From the NCBI GenBank assembly GCA_046152925.1, contig JBJXFX010000069.1:1-48218 (forward strand): a stretch of DNA of 48,218 nucleotides, written 5' to 3'. The notes below the pieces were generated by a model. The model did no database searches and was not told where the DNA came from. It saw nothing but the letters and a program-made list of their open reading frames with translations. This DNA is from CAMAUF01 sp046152925 (GTDB lineage: Bacteria; Chloroflexota; Dehalococcoidia; Tepidiformales; Tepidiformaceae). The position numbers and the translations under genes are program-made. Position 1 is the stretch's first letter. Every line of letters begins with the position of its first letter. Below are positions 8,467 to 16,542 of this stretch, piece after piece.

Positions 8467-9614
8467 TCGAGGCGGCCTTGAGCGCCGGAGCGTGGGCCTG
8501 TGTGCTTGTGGGGGGCGCCCACGCGGCGTGGTGGTCGGCATTGGCTGTGGTCGCGGTTCCGGCGCCGCGGGAGCACCCGAGCGGCGCCACGCTCAAGCTC
8601 GTGACCATCGTGCCGGCCCACAACGAGGAAGCGCTGATCGCGAGGACGGTCAGAAGCCTGCTCAGCGACGCCCCCACGGTCGAGGTCGTCGTCGTCGCCG
8701 ACAACTGTAACGACGCCACGGCGGAACGAGCCAAGGCCGCGGGCGCGACGGTGCTCGTGCGCTCCGACGCGGCCCGGCGGGGCAAGAGCTACGCGCTCGA
8801 CTACGCGATCGCGGACGTGGCGCTTCGCTCCTCCCTTCCGGACGCGGTCGTGATCGTTGATGCCGACACCACGGTGGCGAGCGGCTTCTACGCCGCGCTG
8901 GCGGCGGGGCTGGCCGCCGGCCCAGACGCCGTGCAAGCACATTACGCCGCGGCGCCTTCCGGCGCGCCGGTGGCGCGGCTCCGCTCGCTCGCCTTCCGGC
9001 TCCTCCATTGGAGCCGTCCGCTCGGGTCGGCGCGTATCGGCATCCCGACGACGCTGAAGGGCAACGGCATGGCGCTTCGCTGGCGCCTCGTCCGCGATGG
9101 CTACGGGGCGGCCGGGCTGGCCGAAGATGCGGGGCTGTCGGTCTGGCTGGCCCGGCGCGGCGTCGCTGTGGGGTTCGTCCCTGGAGCGACTGTCTGGGGT
9201 GAAATGGCGGGCAGCTATGGGTCGGCGCGCACGCAGGACGAGCGCTGGGAGGCCGGACGTATGAGCCTGAGCAAGGCGGCGCTTGGCGCTGCGGTTGGCG
9301 CCGCGAGACGCCGCCAGTTTGGCCTCGCGTGCGCGATGTTGGACCTCGGCTCGCTGCCGCTCACGCTCGTCGCGTTCTTCGCGGCCATCGCGGCCGTCGC
9401 GGGCGTGGCCGGGCTCGTCCCCTTGATTGCTGGGTTGACCCCGGGGGTATTGCTGGGGGCGTATGTCATCGTTGGCTTGGCAGCGGCCCGGACGCCCGTT
9501 CGCGACCTGGGCGCGTTCGTCGAGGCCCCGCGGTTCATCTGGCACAAGCTCAGGACGTTCGCCCGGCTCGCCCTCCGGCGGGGCCCGGCCGGCTGGGAGC
9601 GGACCGCGCGCTGA
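8463..9614 (+). CDS. Membrane-associated family 2 glycosyltransferase (processive-type motifs)
   Basis: A 383-residue GT2 enzyme with an N-terminal hydrophobic segment (GAWACVLVGGAHAAWWSALAVVAV), the catalytic core LVTIVPAHNEEALIARTV, VVVADNCNDATAE, the metal motif VIVDADTTV, the ED motif LAEDAGLSVWL and QDERWEAG, matching QxxRW. Two C-terminal hydrophobic segments follow. D,D,D,QxxRW with membrane helices is the pattern of processive beta-glycan synthases (cellulose, hyaluronan, PNAG types), so this protein might polymerise or extend a chain, although some single-addition enzymes share it. GTG 8463 overlaps the upstream stop (GTGA). It is the last gene before an 87-base gap in the operon. 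Confidence 0.85.
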   Translation: MIEAALSAGAWACVLVGGAHAAWWSALAVVAVPAPREHPSGATLKLVTIVPAHNEEALIARTVRSLLSDAPTVEVVVVADNCNDATAERAKAAGATVLVRSDAARRGKSYALDYAIADVALRSSLPDAVVIVDADTTVASGFYAALAAGLAAGPDAVQAHYAAAPSGAPVARLRSLAFRLLHWSRPLGSARIGIPTTLKGNGMALRWRLVRDGYGAAGLAEDAGLSVWLARRGVAVGFVPGATVWGEMAGSYGSARTQDERWEAGRMSLSKAALGAAVGAARRRQFGLACAMLDLGSLPLTLVAFFAAIAAVAGVAGLVPLIAGLTPGVLLGAYVIVGLAAARTPVRDLGAFVEAPRFIWHKLRTFARLALRRGPAGWERTAR

Positions 9615-9701
9615 CGCCGGTTACCCGCGAGCAACCGTTGCTCAACCGAAGATAACGGCCCGCCGCATACCGTTGTCACGGAGTCGTAGCGAGGTGCGCG
9701 G

Positions 9702-10829
9702 ATGGAACGACAGCGGCCAAAGGCCCTCTTTCTCGGGTTGACGTATGCGGGCTGGAAAGCCCGTCAAGAGCGGATGGAAGCGAACGTTGAAGCCGACGGG
9801 CGGCTCGCGGCGACCCACGTCAAGGTCACCGGTTGGCAGGATGGCGGCCTGGTCGAGCGAATCCCGGGCGTGCCGCGCGGTCTGAAGTCGCGGGCCAGGG
9901 GCGTCTGGCAGACACGCGCCTTCGCGAGCATCCCCCGGCCGGATGTCGTCTGGACGACCTGCTGCGAGCTCCTCGTGCCCCACCTCTGGGCGCAACTCGG
10001 TCCGCTCCGCCGGCCGCTGCTGGTCGAGACGGACTGGACGATCGATCAGGCCGAAGAGATGGCGGAAATCTACTTTCGACGCCCGCCCCGGCGTGGCCTC
10101 GCGCGGTCATTCGCGCGCGCGCACGAGCGCTTGCTCTTCGCCAACGTCTCGCTTTTCCTCCCTATCTCGAACTGGGCGGCCGATGGCCTCCGCAAGGCGG
10201 GGGTGGAGGACCGGCGAATCGTCGTACTTCCGCCGGGCGTGGACCTCACGCTCTGGCAGCCGGCCGCAAAGGCCCCGGCAGAGGGCCGCGAGCTGCGACT
10301 CCTGTTCGTCGGCGGCGACTTCGAACGCAAGGGTGGGCTCCTGTTGATCGAGGCGATGAAGGCGGGTCTCTGGCGCGAGTGCCGGCTGGATGTCGTCACG
10401 CGCGACTCCGTGCCCGAGGCGCCGAACGTGACCGTGCACCGGGCCGAGCCAAACTCGCCGTTGCTGCGCCGTCTCTTCGCCGAAGCCGACCTCTTCACGA
10501 TGCCAACTCGCGCTGAGTGCTTCGGGTTCGCGACCGTCGAGGCGCTGGCGTCGGGGCTGCCCGCGATTATTGGGGACGTCGGCGGAGCGCGGGACATCGT
10601 CAGCGAAGGCCACAACGGGTGGCTCATCCCCCCGACGGTCGAAGCGCTCGTCGCGGCCCTCCGGGACGCTCTGGACCATCGCGAGCGGCTCCCCATCCTT
10701 GCGGCGCAGGCGAGGCGCGTGGCTGAGCGCAAGTTCGACGGCGTCCAAAACGACCGCCGGATCGTGGACTTGATGCTGGAGCAGGCGGGGAGCCCGCGGC
10801 CCGTCCAACTCGGGGAGGTGACCGCTTGA
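9702..10829 (+). CDS. Family 4 glycosyltransferase
   Basis: A 375-residue GT-B glycosyltransferase. The C-domain opens ELRLLFVGGDFERKGGLLLIEAM and carries FAEADLFTMPTRAECFGFATVEALASGLPAIIGDVGGARDIV, where CFGFATVEALASG is the GT4 donor-phosphate motif. The segment LFVGGDF closely matches the transferase starting at 6260, suggesting the two are related by duplication. ATG 9702 has GAGGTG five bases upstream. The 87-base gap before it contains only a short imperfect hairpin and no gene. The 3' end overlaps the next start by TTGA. Confidence 0.87.
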   Translation: MERQRPKALFLGLTYAGWKARQERMEANVEADGRLAATHVKVTGWQDGGLVERIPGVPRGLKSRARGVWQTRAFASIPRPDVVWTTCCELLVPHLWAQLGPLRRPLLVETDWTIDQAEEMAEIYFRRPPRRGLARSFARAHERLLFANVSLFLPISNWAADGLRKAGVEDRRIVVLPPGVDLTLWQPAAKAPAEGRELRLLFVGGDFERKGGLLLIEAMKAGLWRECRLDVVTRDSVPEAPNVTVHRAEPNSPLLRRLFAEADLFTMPTRAECFGFATVEALASGLPAIIGDVGGARDIVSEGHNGWLIPPTVEALVAALRDALDHRERLPILAAQARRVAERKFDGVQNDRRIVDLMLEQAGSPRPVQLGEVTA

Positions 10830-12067
10830 AGCCGTCGCGCGTTTTGTTGGTGTTGCAGTCCACGTCCGCCGGTGGGATGGAGACCCACGTCGTCGACCTG
10901 GCAGCGGAGTACCGCCGCCGCGGAGTCGACGCGCAGGTTGTCTTGCCAGTAGGCCCGGAGCTGGATGGCGTCGCGGCCCGCCTGGAGGCGCTCGCCGTGC
11001 CCTGCGCGCGCGTGACGACGGACGCGCGGACGGGGCGGGCGGCCCAGGTCGCAGGGATGCGCGCCTTCGCTGCGCTGCTCCGCTCGTTTCGGCCTTCGGT
11101 CGTACACCTGCACACGGGCGGAGCGACCGGCGGGCTCGCGGTCGCGGCGCTGGTGCGAGCCCTCACACGGTCGACGCTCGTCATAACGGAGCACGACGTG
11201 CCGGGGGCGACCCCCGGAGCGCCGCAGCAGCTGACGCGCGGCGCGCTCGATCGGCTCTGTCACGGCGTCGTCGCCGTTTCTCGCCGGAACGCGGCACTCC
11301 GGACCGCGAGGCTCCCGGTGCGGGCGCGCACGTTCTCGGTCGTGCTCAATGGAGTGCCAGCGCCCGAGGTGAGCCCCTCGACGCGCGACGAGCACCGCCT
11401 CGCGGTGCGTGCGCTCCACGGACTCGGCCATGGCCTGGTGTTCGGTAGCGTGGTCCGGCTCGCGGAGGGCAAAGGGCTGCCAACGCTCCTGGAGGCGTTC
11501 GCACAATGCCCGCCGAAGTCCCGGCTGCTCCTGGTCGGTGATGGGCCGCTGCGTGAGCCGCTTGAGCGGCAGGCGGCCGACATCGGAGTTGCCGAGCGGG
11601 TCTGCTTTGCGGGGCAGCAGTCCGACCCGGCGCGGTATCTCGATGCGCTGGATGTCTTCGTCTTGCCGGTCCCGGCGGGTTCGATGTCGATTGCGCTTCT
11701 CGAAGCGATGGCCCGTGGCCTTCCGCCGATCATCACGTTCTGCGGGCCAGAGGAAGCGGTGATTTCGGGGCAAACAGGCCTCGGTGCGGCGCCCGGCGAC
11801 CCCAATGACCTCGCGCGCGCGATGCTGGATCTCGCCGACGACCCGATGCTCCGGCGGCGGTTGGCCGCGGCGGCCCAGGAGCACGTCCGCCGGCATTACT
11901 CGGTGGGTCGCGTCGCGGACGACCTGCTCGATGTCTACGCCGCGGCCCGTGGCGGGGGCCAGACCGGCCTCGAAGCGCACCTTCCGGCGGACCAGCGCCC
12001 AGGCGACCGGCCGGCGACCTCAGCCGCGCCCAGCGGGGCCTTGCGCGTCAGCGGAGCACGGCCGTGA
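10826..12067 (+). CDS. Family 4 glycosyltransferase
   Basis: A 413-residue GT-B enzyme. The N-terminus RVLLVLQSTSAGGMETHVVDLA is the classic glycine-rich GT4 start (GGMETHV), followed by VVHLHTGGATGG and ITEHD. The C-domain has VFGSVVRLAEGKGLPTLLEAF, RLLLVGDGPLREPL and VFVLPVPAGSMSIALLEAMARGLPPI. The TTG start at 10826 overlaps the previous stop and is supported by GGGGAGG at 10812-10818, seven bases upstream. The gene ends 20 bases inside the oppositely oriented flippase gene, so transcripts from the two arms of the locus collide here. Confidence 0.88.
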   Translation: MKPSRVLLVLQSTSAGGMETHVVDLAAEYRRRGVDAQVVLPVGPELDGVAARLEALAVPCARVTTDARTGRAAQVAGMRAFAALLRSFRPSVVHLHTGGATGGLAVAALVRALTRSTLVITEHDVPGATPGAPQQLTRGALDRLCHGVVAVSRRNAALRTARLPVRARTFSVVLNGVPAPEVSPSTRDEHRLAVRALHGLGHGLVFGSVVRLAEGKGLPTLLEAFAQCPPKSRLLLVGDGPLREPLERQAADIGVAERVCFAGQQSDPARYLDALDVFVLPVPAGSMSIALLEAMARGLPPIITFCGPEEAVISGQTGLGAAPGDPNDLARAMLDLADDPMLRRRLAAAAQEHVRRHYSVGRVADDLLDVYAAARGGGQTGLEAHLPADQRPGDRPATSAAPSGALRVSGARP

Positions 12068-13349
12068 TCCGGCGCGCGAAGGCGCGGTAGTCGTCCAGGT
12101 CCTCGGCCGTAAAGCGGACGAGCGTCCGCAGCGGGAGCTTGTTTTCGAAGACAAAGAAGGCCGCGGCGGCGCCGATGGCGACGATGTAGGACACGGAGGT
12201 GGCCAGCGCGGCCCCGTTGACCCCCCAACGCGGGACGAAAACGAAGGCCAACGAAATGCCCACGACCAGGCTCGTGCTGGAGATGATCCCCGCGAGCCAC
12301 GGCCGCCCGCGCTGATAGGTGTAGAACCCGGAGATCGCCGCCGCGAGACCGTAAATCAAGGTGCCGGGCAGGAGGATGCGCAGAGCCGTCGCCGCCGCAT
12401 CGTATTCCGGCGCGAAGAGGAGCTGGACGACGACATCCGCGACGAGCGCCACGAACAGGCACGCGAGGCCGAGGATGAGCAGCGTGTGCCGCATCACGCG
12501 CGCCGTGAGCCGCGCCGCGATGTCGGGGCTCGCGCTGGCGATCTGGGGGATGGCGGCGAGCGCGATCGAACCGCTGAGCTGCCAGACCGCCTCGGCGAGC
12601 AGAACCGCCACGCCGTAGACGCCCACGCCTGCGTCGCCCTCCCAGTGGCGGACGACGAAGATATCCGCCCGGTAGTTGAGGTATGAGACGCCGCTCGACA
12701 GCGCGGCGAAGCCGGCGAACCCGAGCATGATCCGGATCAGCCGGCCATCCATCGACCGGAGCGATGGCCATGTCCTCGTGGCCAGCAGCGTTGGGACGAA
12801 CGCGAGCCACTGGCCGGCGGCGAAGGCCCCGAGTGCCGTCGAGGCTGAGTCGGAGCTTGACACGGCGAGCGCGACCGTGACCGCTGCCAGGCTGAAGACG
12901 GCCGGCGCCGCGAGCGCGAGGTTGTAGCGCACCATCGCTCCCTGTCCGAGGAGCACCCCCGATGCGACGCCGTTCATGATCACGGCGCCAGCCGCGATGC
13001 CGGCTTCGAGCCCGATCGTCCGGGCCGTCCCCGAAACCGATTCGCGGACGGCGAGGCTGACCAAGATGCTCACCGCGACGAGCGCGCCCCCGATCAGCCC
13101 AGCGCTCGTGAGGACGGCGCCCGCTGGCTGGCGCTGGTTGTTGATCTGGTAGCCGGCCGCGGCTGTCAGTCCCCCCGTGAGGGCTCCAATGACGCCGACA
13201 ATCGTGATTCCTACGACGAACGCACCATAGCCTGCTTTACCCAGGTCGGAAGAAACCAGGATTACGATCAGCAAGCCGGCGGCCACGTTGAGTCCGCGAC
13301 ACGCAAGCGCGATGAGCGTGCCGCGGGCGATGGATGAGCCGGCGCTCAT
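12048..13349 (-). CDS. Wzx-type lipid-linked oligosaccharide flippase
   Basis: A 433-residue polytopic membrane protein of the MOP/polysaccharide-transport superfamily that should flip undecaprenyl-linked repeat units to the outer face. Around 12 hydrophobic segments are evident, starting with RGTLIALACRGLNVAAGLLIVILVSSDLG, followed by YGAFVVGITIVGVIGALTGG, which resembles the first helices of Wzx/PST proteins. The start ATG (complement of 13347-13349) overlaps the stop of the upstream membrane-protein gene as ATGA. Although on the opposite strand from the glycosyltransferases, it supplies the flippase otherwise missing from the locus. Its 3' end overlaps the 3' end of the last glycosyltransferase by 20 bases. 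Confidence 0.85.
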   Translation of the reverse strand: MSAGSSIARGTLIALACRGLNVAAGLLIVILVSSDLGKAGYGAFVVGITIVGVIGALTGGLTAAAGYQINNQRQPAGAVLTSAGLIGGALVAVSILVSLAVRESVSGTARTIGLEAGIAAGAVIMNGVASGVLLGQGAMVRYNLALAAPAVFSLAAVTVALAVSSSDSASTALGAFAAGQWLAFVPTLLATRTWPSLRSMDGRLIRIMLGFAGFAALSSGVSYLNYRADIFVVRHWEGDAGVGVYGVAVLLAEAVWQLSGSIALAAIPQIASASPDIAARLTARVMRHTLLILGLACLFVALVADVVVQLLFAPEYDAAATALRILLPGTLIYGLAAAISGFYTYQRGRPWLAGIISSTSLVVGISLAFVFVPRWGVNGAALATSVSYIVAIGAAAAFFVFENKLPLRTLVRFTAEDLDDYRAFARRITAVLR

Positions 13350-14584
13350 GGCGATGCCTCGCGACGGTTCGCCAACGTCGCCCAGAGGGCCGGGACGGCG
13401 AGCCCGCCGATGAGGACGAACGTCTCGATCTCGAAGCCAGTGAAGAGGTTCGCGGGGTCCCGGAGACGCAAGAGGATCAGCGCTGCGGGTATCGGGATGA
13501 ACGCGGCCACCGGGACGCGAAAGGCGGTGGCTACCGCGCGTGCACCCTCGGCCGCGAGCCAGACGACGGCCGGAAATCCGGCCACCAAGAGCCGTTCGAT
13601 GTTCAGGGCGAACAGGAGTTGGGCGTAGACCAGCACGAGGAACGGTGCGAGCCGCAGTGCGAGCAGCGGCCGGGCGGCGGCGCCAATCGCGACCAGCGCC
13701 AGGATCGGCACCCCCCACGTGCCGGTTGTGTAGGCGAGAAGCGTGTCGCGGCGCGTGTCCTGGAGCCGATCCGCGCCAATGTCGCGCAAGAGGTCCAGGT
13801 AGTGATAGCTCGGGATGTACGAGGCGAACTCCCGAAGCGTCGGCGAGAGGCCCGCGACGTATGCTGCGTCCCCGTTTTGGGCCCCGATCCCCACTCGGAG
13901 CGCCAGCAGCACGACCACCGCCGGCAACGCGACGAGCACGGTCTCCTTTGCCGACCGGAGGTCGACCGGCCGGTGTGCCCGGAGCGTGTAACGGAGGACG
14001 GCCGCGAAGATCACGACCTCTTTCGCGAACACACCGATCGTCAGCGCCGCGAGCAGCCCGCGGTCCGACTTCCGGACGACTGCCAGGGTCGCCAGCGCGA
14101 GTGCGGCGAACGCGACCGCGTCGGGGAGCCAGAAGTCTTGAAGTGGGAACTTCACGGCCCAGGTGAGGCTGAAGAGGCAAAGTAGCGCGACGACGCCCGC
14201 TTGGCGGCCGCGATCCGCGGCGACCGTGGCGTACGTCGCGCTCGCCGCGACGGCGAGGCCGGCGAGCGTGAGGACGAAGAACGACCCTTGGAGCGGCGCG
14301 GGGGAGAGCTTCGCGAGCAGGGGTACGAGCGGGCGCCAGCCGAACGGCGCCAGGTGGAAGTCGAAGGGGTTGCCCTGGGCCATCGCCCGGTAGGCGTGGT
14401 GGTCCCATCCGGGCTCCGCGAAGAGCGGGTGACCGATGGTCAACCGCTCGACCCGGAGCGCCTGCAGGGCAAGCAGGAGAAGGGCGGCCACGACGACTGC
14501 GGTGGCCTCGCGCTTACGGGTCTTCGTCACGGCTGCGGCCAGGCGGGAGACGTGCCTGGTCAGCGAAGCGCCCATCCAGGCCAT
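13346..14584 (-). CDS. Polytopic membrane protein, possibly a GT-C type glycosyltransferase
   Basis: A 412-residue protein of about ten hydrophobic segments. The first extracytoplasmic stretch, after helix one, reads GHPLFAEPGWDHHAYRAMAQGNPFDF, with acidic and His residues; GT-C fold lipid-sugar transferases keep catalytic acids in that place. A second acidic/aromatic cluster is KFPLQDFWLPDAVAF. This suggests a dolichyl/undecaprenyl-phosphate-sugar-using transferase or a related EpsG/DUF2029-like protein, but no specific family is recognised. The start is uncertain: ATG 14584 is preferred because the earlier in-frame TTG (14611) lies inside a terminator-like hairpin. It is coupled to the flippase by ATGA. 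Confidence 0.65.
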   Translation of the reverse strand: MAWMGASLTRHVSRLAAAVTKTRKREATAVVVAALLLLALQALRVERLTIGHPLFAEPGWDHHAYRAMAQGNPFDFHLAPFGWRPLVPLLAKLSPAPLQGSFFVLTLAGLAVAASATYATVAADRGRQAGVVALLCLFSLTWAVKFPLQDFWLPDAVAFAALALATLAVVRKSDRGLLAALTIGVFAKEVVIFAAVLRYTLRAHRPVDLRSAKETVLVALPAVVVLLALRVGIGAQNGDAAYVAGLSPTLREFASYIPSYHYLDLLRDIGADRLQDTRRDTLLAYTTGTWGVPILALVAIGAAARPLLALRLAPFLVLVYAQLLFALNIERLLVAGFPAVVWLAAEGARAVATAFRVPVAAFIPIPAALILLRLRDPANLFTGFEIETFVLIGGLAVPALWATLANRREASP

Positions 14585-14607
14585 GGTTGCGAGGCACGGG
14601 GACACAC

Positions 14608-14637
14608 GCAAGGGCGCCCCTTGCGGGACGCCCTTGC
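14608..14637 (-). terminator. Terminator-like hairpin after the secreted repeat protein
   Basis: Inverted repeat with arms GCAAGGGCG and CGCCCTTGC around a 12-base loop, 27 bases beyond the stop of the minus-strand gene at 14664. No clear run of T follows on the minus strand, so it may be a weak or factor-assisted terminator. It separates the secreted protein from the membrane-protein/flippase pair. Confidence 0.5.
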
Positions 14638-14663
14638 AGATTGGTGAGCGCTACGGGTGGTGG

Positions 14664-16283
14664 CTAGTTGCTCCGGAACGCGTCGTAGCGAGCGTCCTGG
14701 TCGCCACCGACCTGCGACGGGTCTGCGGCGAAGTCGCCGACGGCCACGATTGGCTTGTCGCTGGTGATGATCATCGAGCCATCGAAGCAGGGAGGCGCTC
14801 CGTTCAGGCCGTTGTCCGCACCGCTGTTCAGGTTCTGATAGAAGACGAACGAGTCGGTGATTTGGCGCGTGAAGGTGGCCGAGTAGGTGGAGCCCTGGCA
14901 GCCAGGGAACTTCGAAGTCGGGTCAGAGATGACCTGGATTGTCAGGTTGGCGGTGCCGCCACCGACAACCGAGACACTCTGCCAGCCGTTGAAGCCGCAT
15001 TGGTCGCCTGAGGTATCGCAGCGGGCCGAGTTGCCGTTGCCGCGCCGGACGACGTAGGGGAACTTGACCTTGGTCGTTGCCTTCACGTTCGGGATGCCGT
15101 TAATCAGGGCGTAGGTCTCTTCGGGGATGAAACTGTTGGCGGTCGTCATCTTGCCGAAGAAGGCGACGACGGCGATCGGCTGCGTCGACTGAATGCGGGC
15201 GGCGCCGACGAAGCCGACCGGCACGACCGAGTCCGAATAGACGCCGTGGTCTTCCGAGCCGTTCGCCGGGATCGTCAGCGTCTTCACGTGGGTCCCGGTG
15301 TTGCCGGTGTACGTGATGGTGACGCTCGCGGAGGAGGCGTTCGGGTTGGACATGATGTATTGGCTGAGGAAGCCGTCCCCATGCTTGATGCCGAGCGGGA
15401 CGACGATGTCGACGCCAAGGTCGCCACCGGTGCCGACGACGAAGGCGTCGTAGGCGCCGAGCGACTTGAGGCCGGAGACCCACGCGTCGGCGGCGGCGGT
15501 GACGGGCGCGCTGGACGTGATCGTCGCGCCGAAGAGCGCGTTCGCGGTCGAGGACGGATACGGAATCGCACCGTCGACGGCTGTCGGGGCGAAGGCGATC
15601 TGGCCGTTCACCGGGATCGGGTAGCCGGTCGCGCAACCGCCGCCGCCACTGCCGTTGTCGACAACGTTCGCCTTGCCGCCCGCCGGGACGGAGCCGAGGC
15701 CAGGCTTGAACGAGTATTCCAACGTGATGCAGGCGACCTGCGTGCTGGTGTTCGCGATGGCGATGCGAGTGTTGAACTGGGCATCGAGTGCGTTCGCCAG
15801 GTACGGCAACGCGAGCTTGGTCGCACCCGTTCCGTAGGCGTTGTGCAGCGATTCTGAAATCTTGCCGTTCGGGCTATCGAGGCGGCGTTCGAGCAGCGTG
15901 TTCAGCGGTTGGTCGCTCGAAAGGACGCCGACGCCGCGGAAGCCGGGCGCGAGCCCAGCGTTCACGGACTGGTCGAAGTTGCGTTTGGCACCTGCCGGCA
16001 CGTTCGCTTCGATGCGCTGGGCGCCAGCGATGGGCACACCTTGCGGCGTGTAGACGTCCATGACGATCGTCGCGGGAGCGTTCCCATCGTTCTGCGCGAT
16101 GACTGTCGTGTTTTCTTTGTCGCCGGGGATGAGCGCCGGCAGCACTTTGGTGAAGCGCACCGTCCGATCAAGACGAGCACTGTCGTTGTTCCCGGCGCCG
16201 GCGGTCCCGGCGAGTACCGGGATAGATGCGAGCGCCGTGAGCGTCAAGCCGATTGCGAGATGGCGTACACGGATGCGGGGCAT
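14664..16283 (-). CDS. Secreted protein with about four tandem beta-sandwich-like repeats
   Basis: A 539-residue exported protein. ATG 16283 follows GAGGAG (complement of 16291-16296) and opens a Sec signal peptide: RIRVRHLA basic region, a hydrophobic core (IGLTLTALASIPVLA) and a GTAGAG cleavage region. The mature part contains four similar units, each with an N-containing strand pair (AQNDGNAPATIVMDVY, IAIANTSTQVACITLEY, IMSNPNASSASVTITY and one more divergent) and each closing with a G-x-x-S-(D/T/A)-(Q/K)-P strand (VLSSDQPLNTL, TITSSAPVTAA, RIQSTQPIAVV, IITSDKPIVAV). Composition is Gly, Asn, Ser and Thr rich, typical of extracellular structural or adhesive proteins. No sorting motif or membrane anchor is seen at the C-terminus. 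Function not recognised; it borders the exopolysaccharide locus. Confidence 0.8.
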   Translation of the reverse strand: MPRIRVRHLAIGLTLTALASIPVLAGTAGAGNNDSARLDRTVRFTKVLPALIPGDKENTTVIAQNDGNAPATIVMDVYTPQGVPIAGAQRIEANVPAGAKRNFDQSVNAGLAPGFRGVGVLSSDQPLNTLLERRLDSPNGKISESLHNAYGTGATKLALPYLANALDAQFNTRIAIANTSTQVACITLEYSFKPGLGSVPAGGKANVVDNGSGGGGCATGYPIPVNGQIAFAPTAVDGAIPYPSSTANALFGATITSSAPVTAAADAWVSGLKSLGAYDAFVVGTGGDLGVDIVVPLGIKHGDGFLSQYIMSNPNASSASVTITYTGNTGTHVKTLTIPANGSEDHGVYSDSVVPVGFVGAARIQSTQPIAVVAFFGKMTTANSFIPEETYALINGIPNVKATTKVKFPYVVRRGNGNSARCDTSGDQCGFNGWQSVSVVGGGTANLTIQVISDPTSKFPGCQGSTYSATFTRQITDSFVFYQNLNSGADNGLNGAPPCFDGSMIITSDKPIVAVGDFAADPSQVGGDQDARYDAFRSN

Positions 16284-16305
16284 AAGTCCACTCCTCACGA
16301 GCAAG

Positions 16306-16334
16306 AGTGTCGGCGCGGCCGGAAGTCCGGTCAA
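16306..16334 (-). promoter_or_regulatory. Possible sigma-70-type promoter for the secreted repeat protein
   Basis: On the minus strand TTGACC (complement of 16329-16334) is followed after 17 bases by GACACT (complement of 16306-16311), 22 bases before the start codon at 16283. The -35 matches consensus at five of six positions but the -10 only at three, so this is tentative. Confidence 0.25.
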
Positions 16335-16401
16335 CGCACTTCAGCATGTCCATTGGGGGCCCGTGTAAACGGAGGGTAACTTTTGGCTTGCCCCGGCCGG
16401 T

Positions 16402-16524
16402 TCAGCTGAATTGGTTAAGCGCCTGGAAAAAGAGGACGACGGCTGCGGCTCCACCGACCAAGACCAGTACGAGCCGCGTGCCATCCACCGGGCCATCGTA
16501 GGCGCTCGGCCCGCCGTTGGCCAC
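16402..16524 (-). CDS. Possible small single-pass membrane protein, 40 residues
   Basis: Just after the stop of the LLM oxidoreductase (minus strand), the same frame restarts at GTG (complement of 16522-16524) and runs 40 codons. The product has a polar N-terminus (ANGGPSAYDGPVDGTR), one strong membrane helix (LVLVLVGGAAAVVLFFQAL) and a short polar tail. The hydrophobic pattern in a strongly GC-biased intergenic stretch is suggestive, but there is no good ribosome-binding site and no family is recognised. It could be a chance open frame. Confidence 0.35.
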   Translation of the reverse strand: MANGGPSAYDGPVDGTRLVLVLVGGAAAVVLFFQALNQFS

Positions 16525-16542
16525 CCGTTGTGCGCCCGTTCG

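Noticed and set aside
9625..9646. Short inverted repeat GAGCAA/TTGCTC in the gap before the glycosyltransferase at 9702
   Set aside because: Six-base stem only, no T-run, in the middle of a same-strand operon; too weak to call a terminator or attenuator.
14585..14611. TTG start at 14611 for the minus-strand membrane protein
   Set aside because: It lies in the stem of the terminator-like hairpin and has no ribosome-binding site; ATG 14584 preferred.
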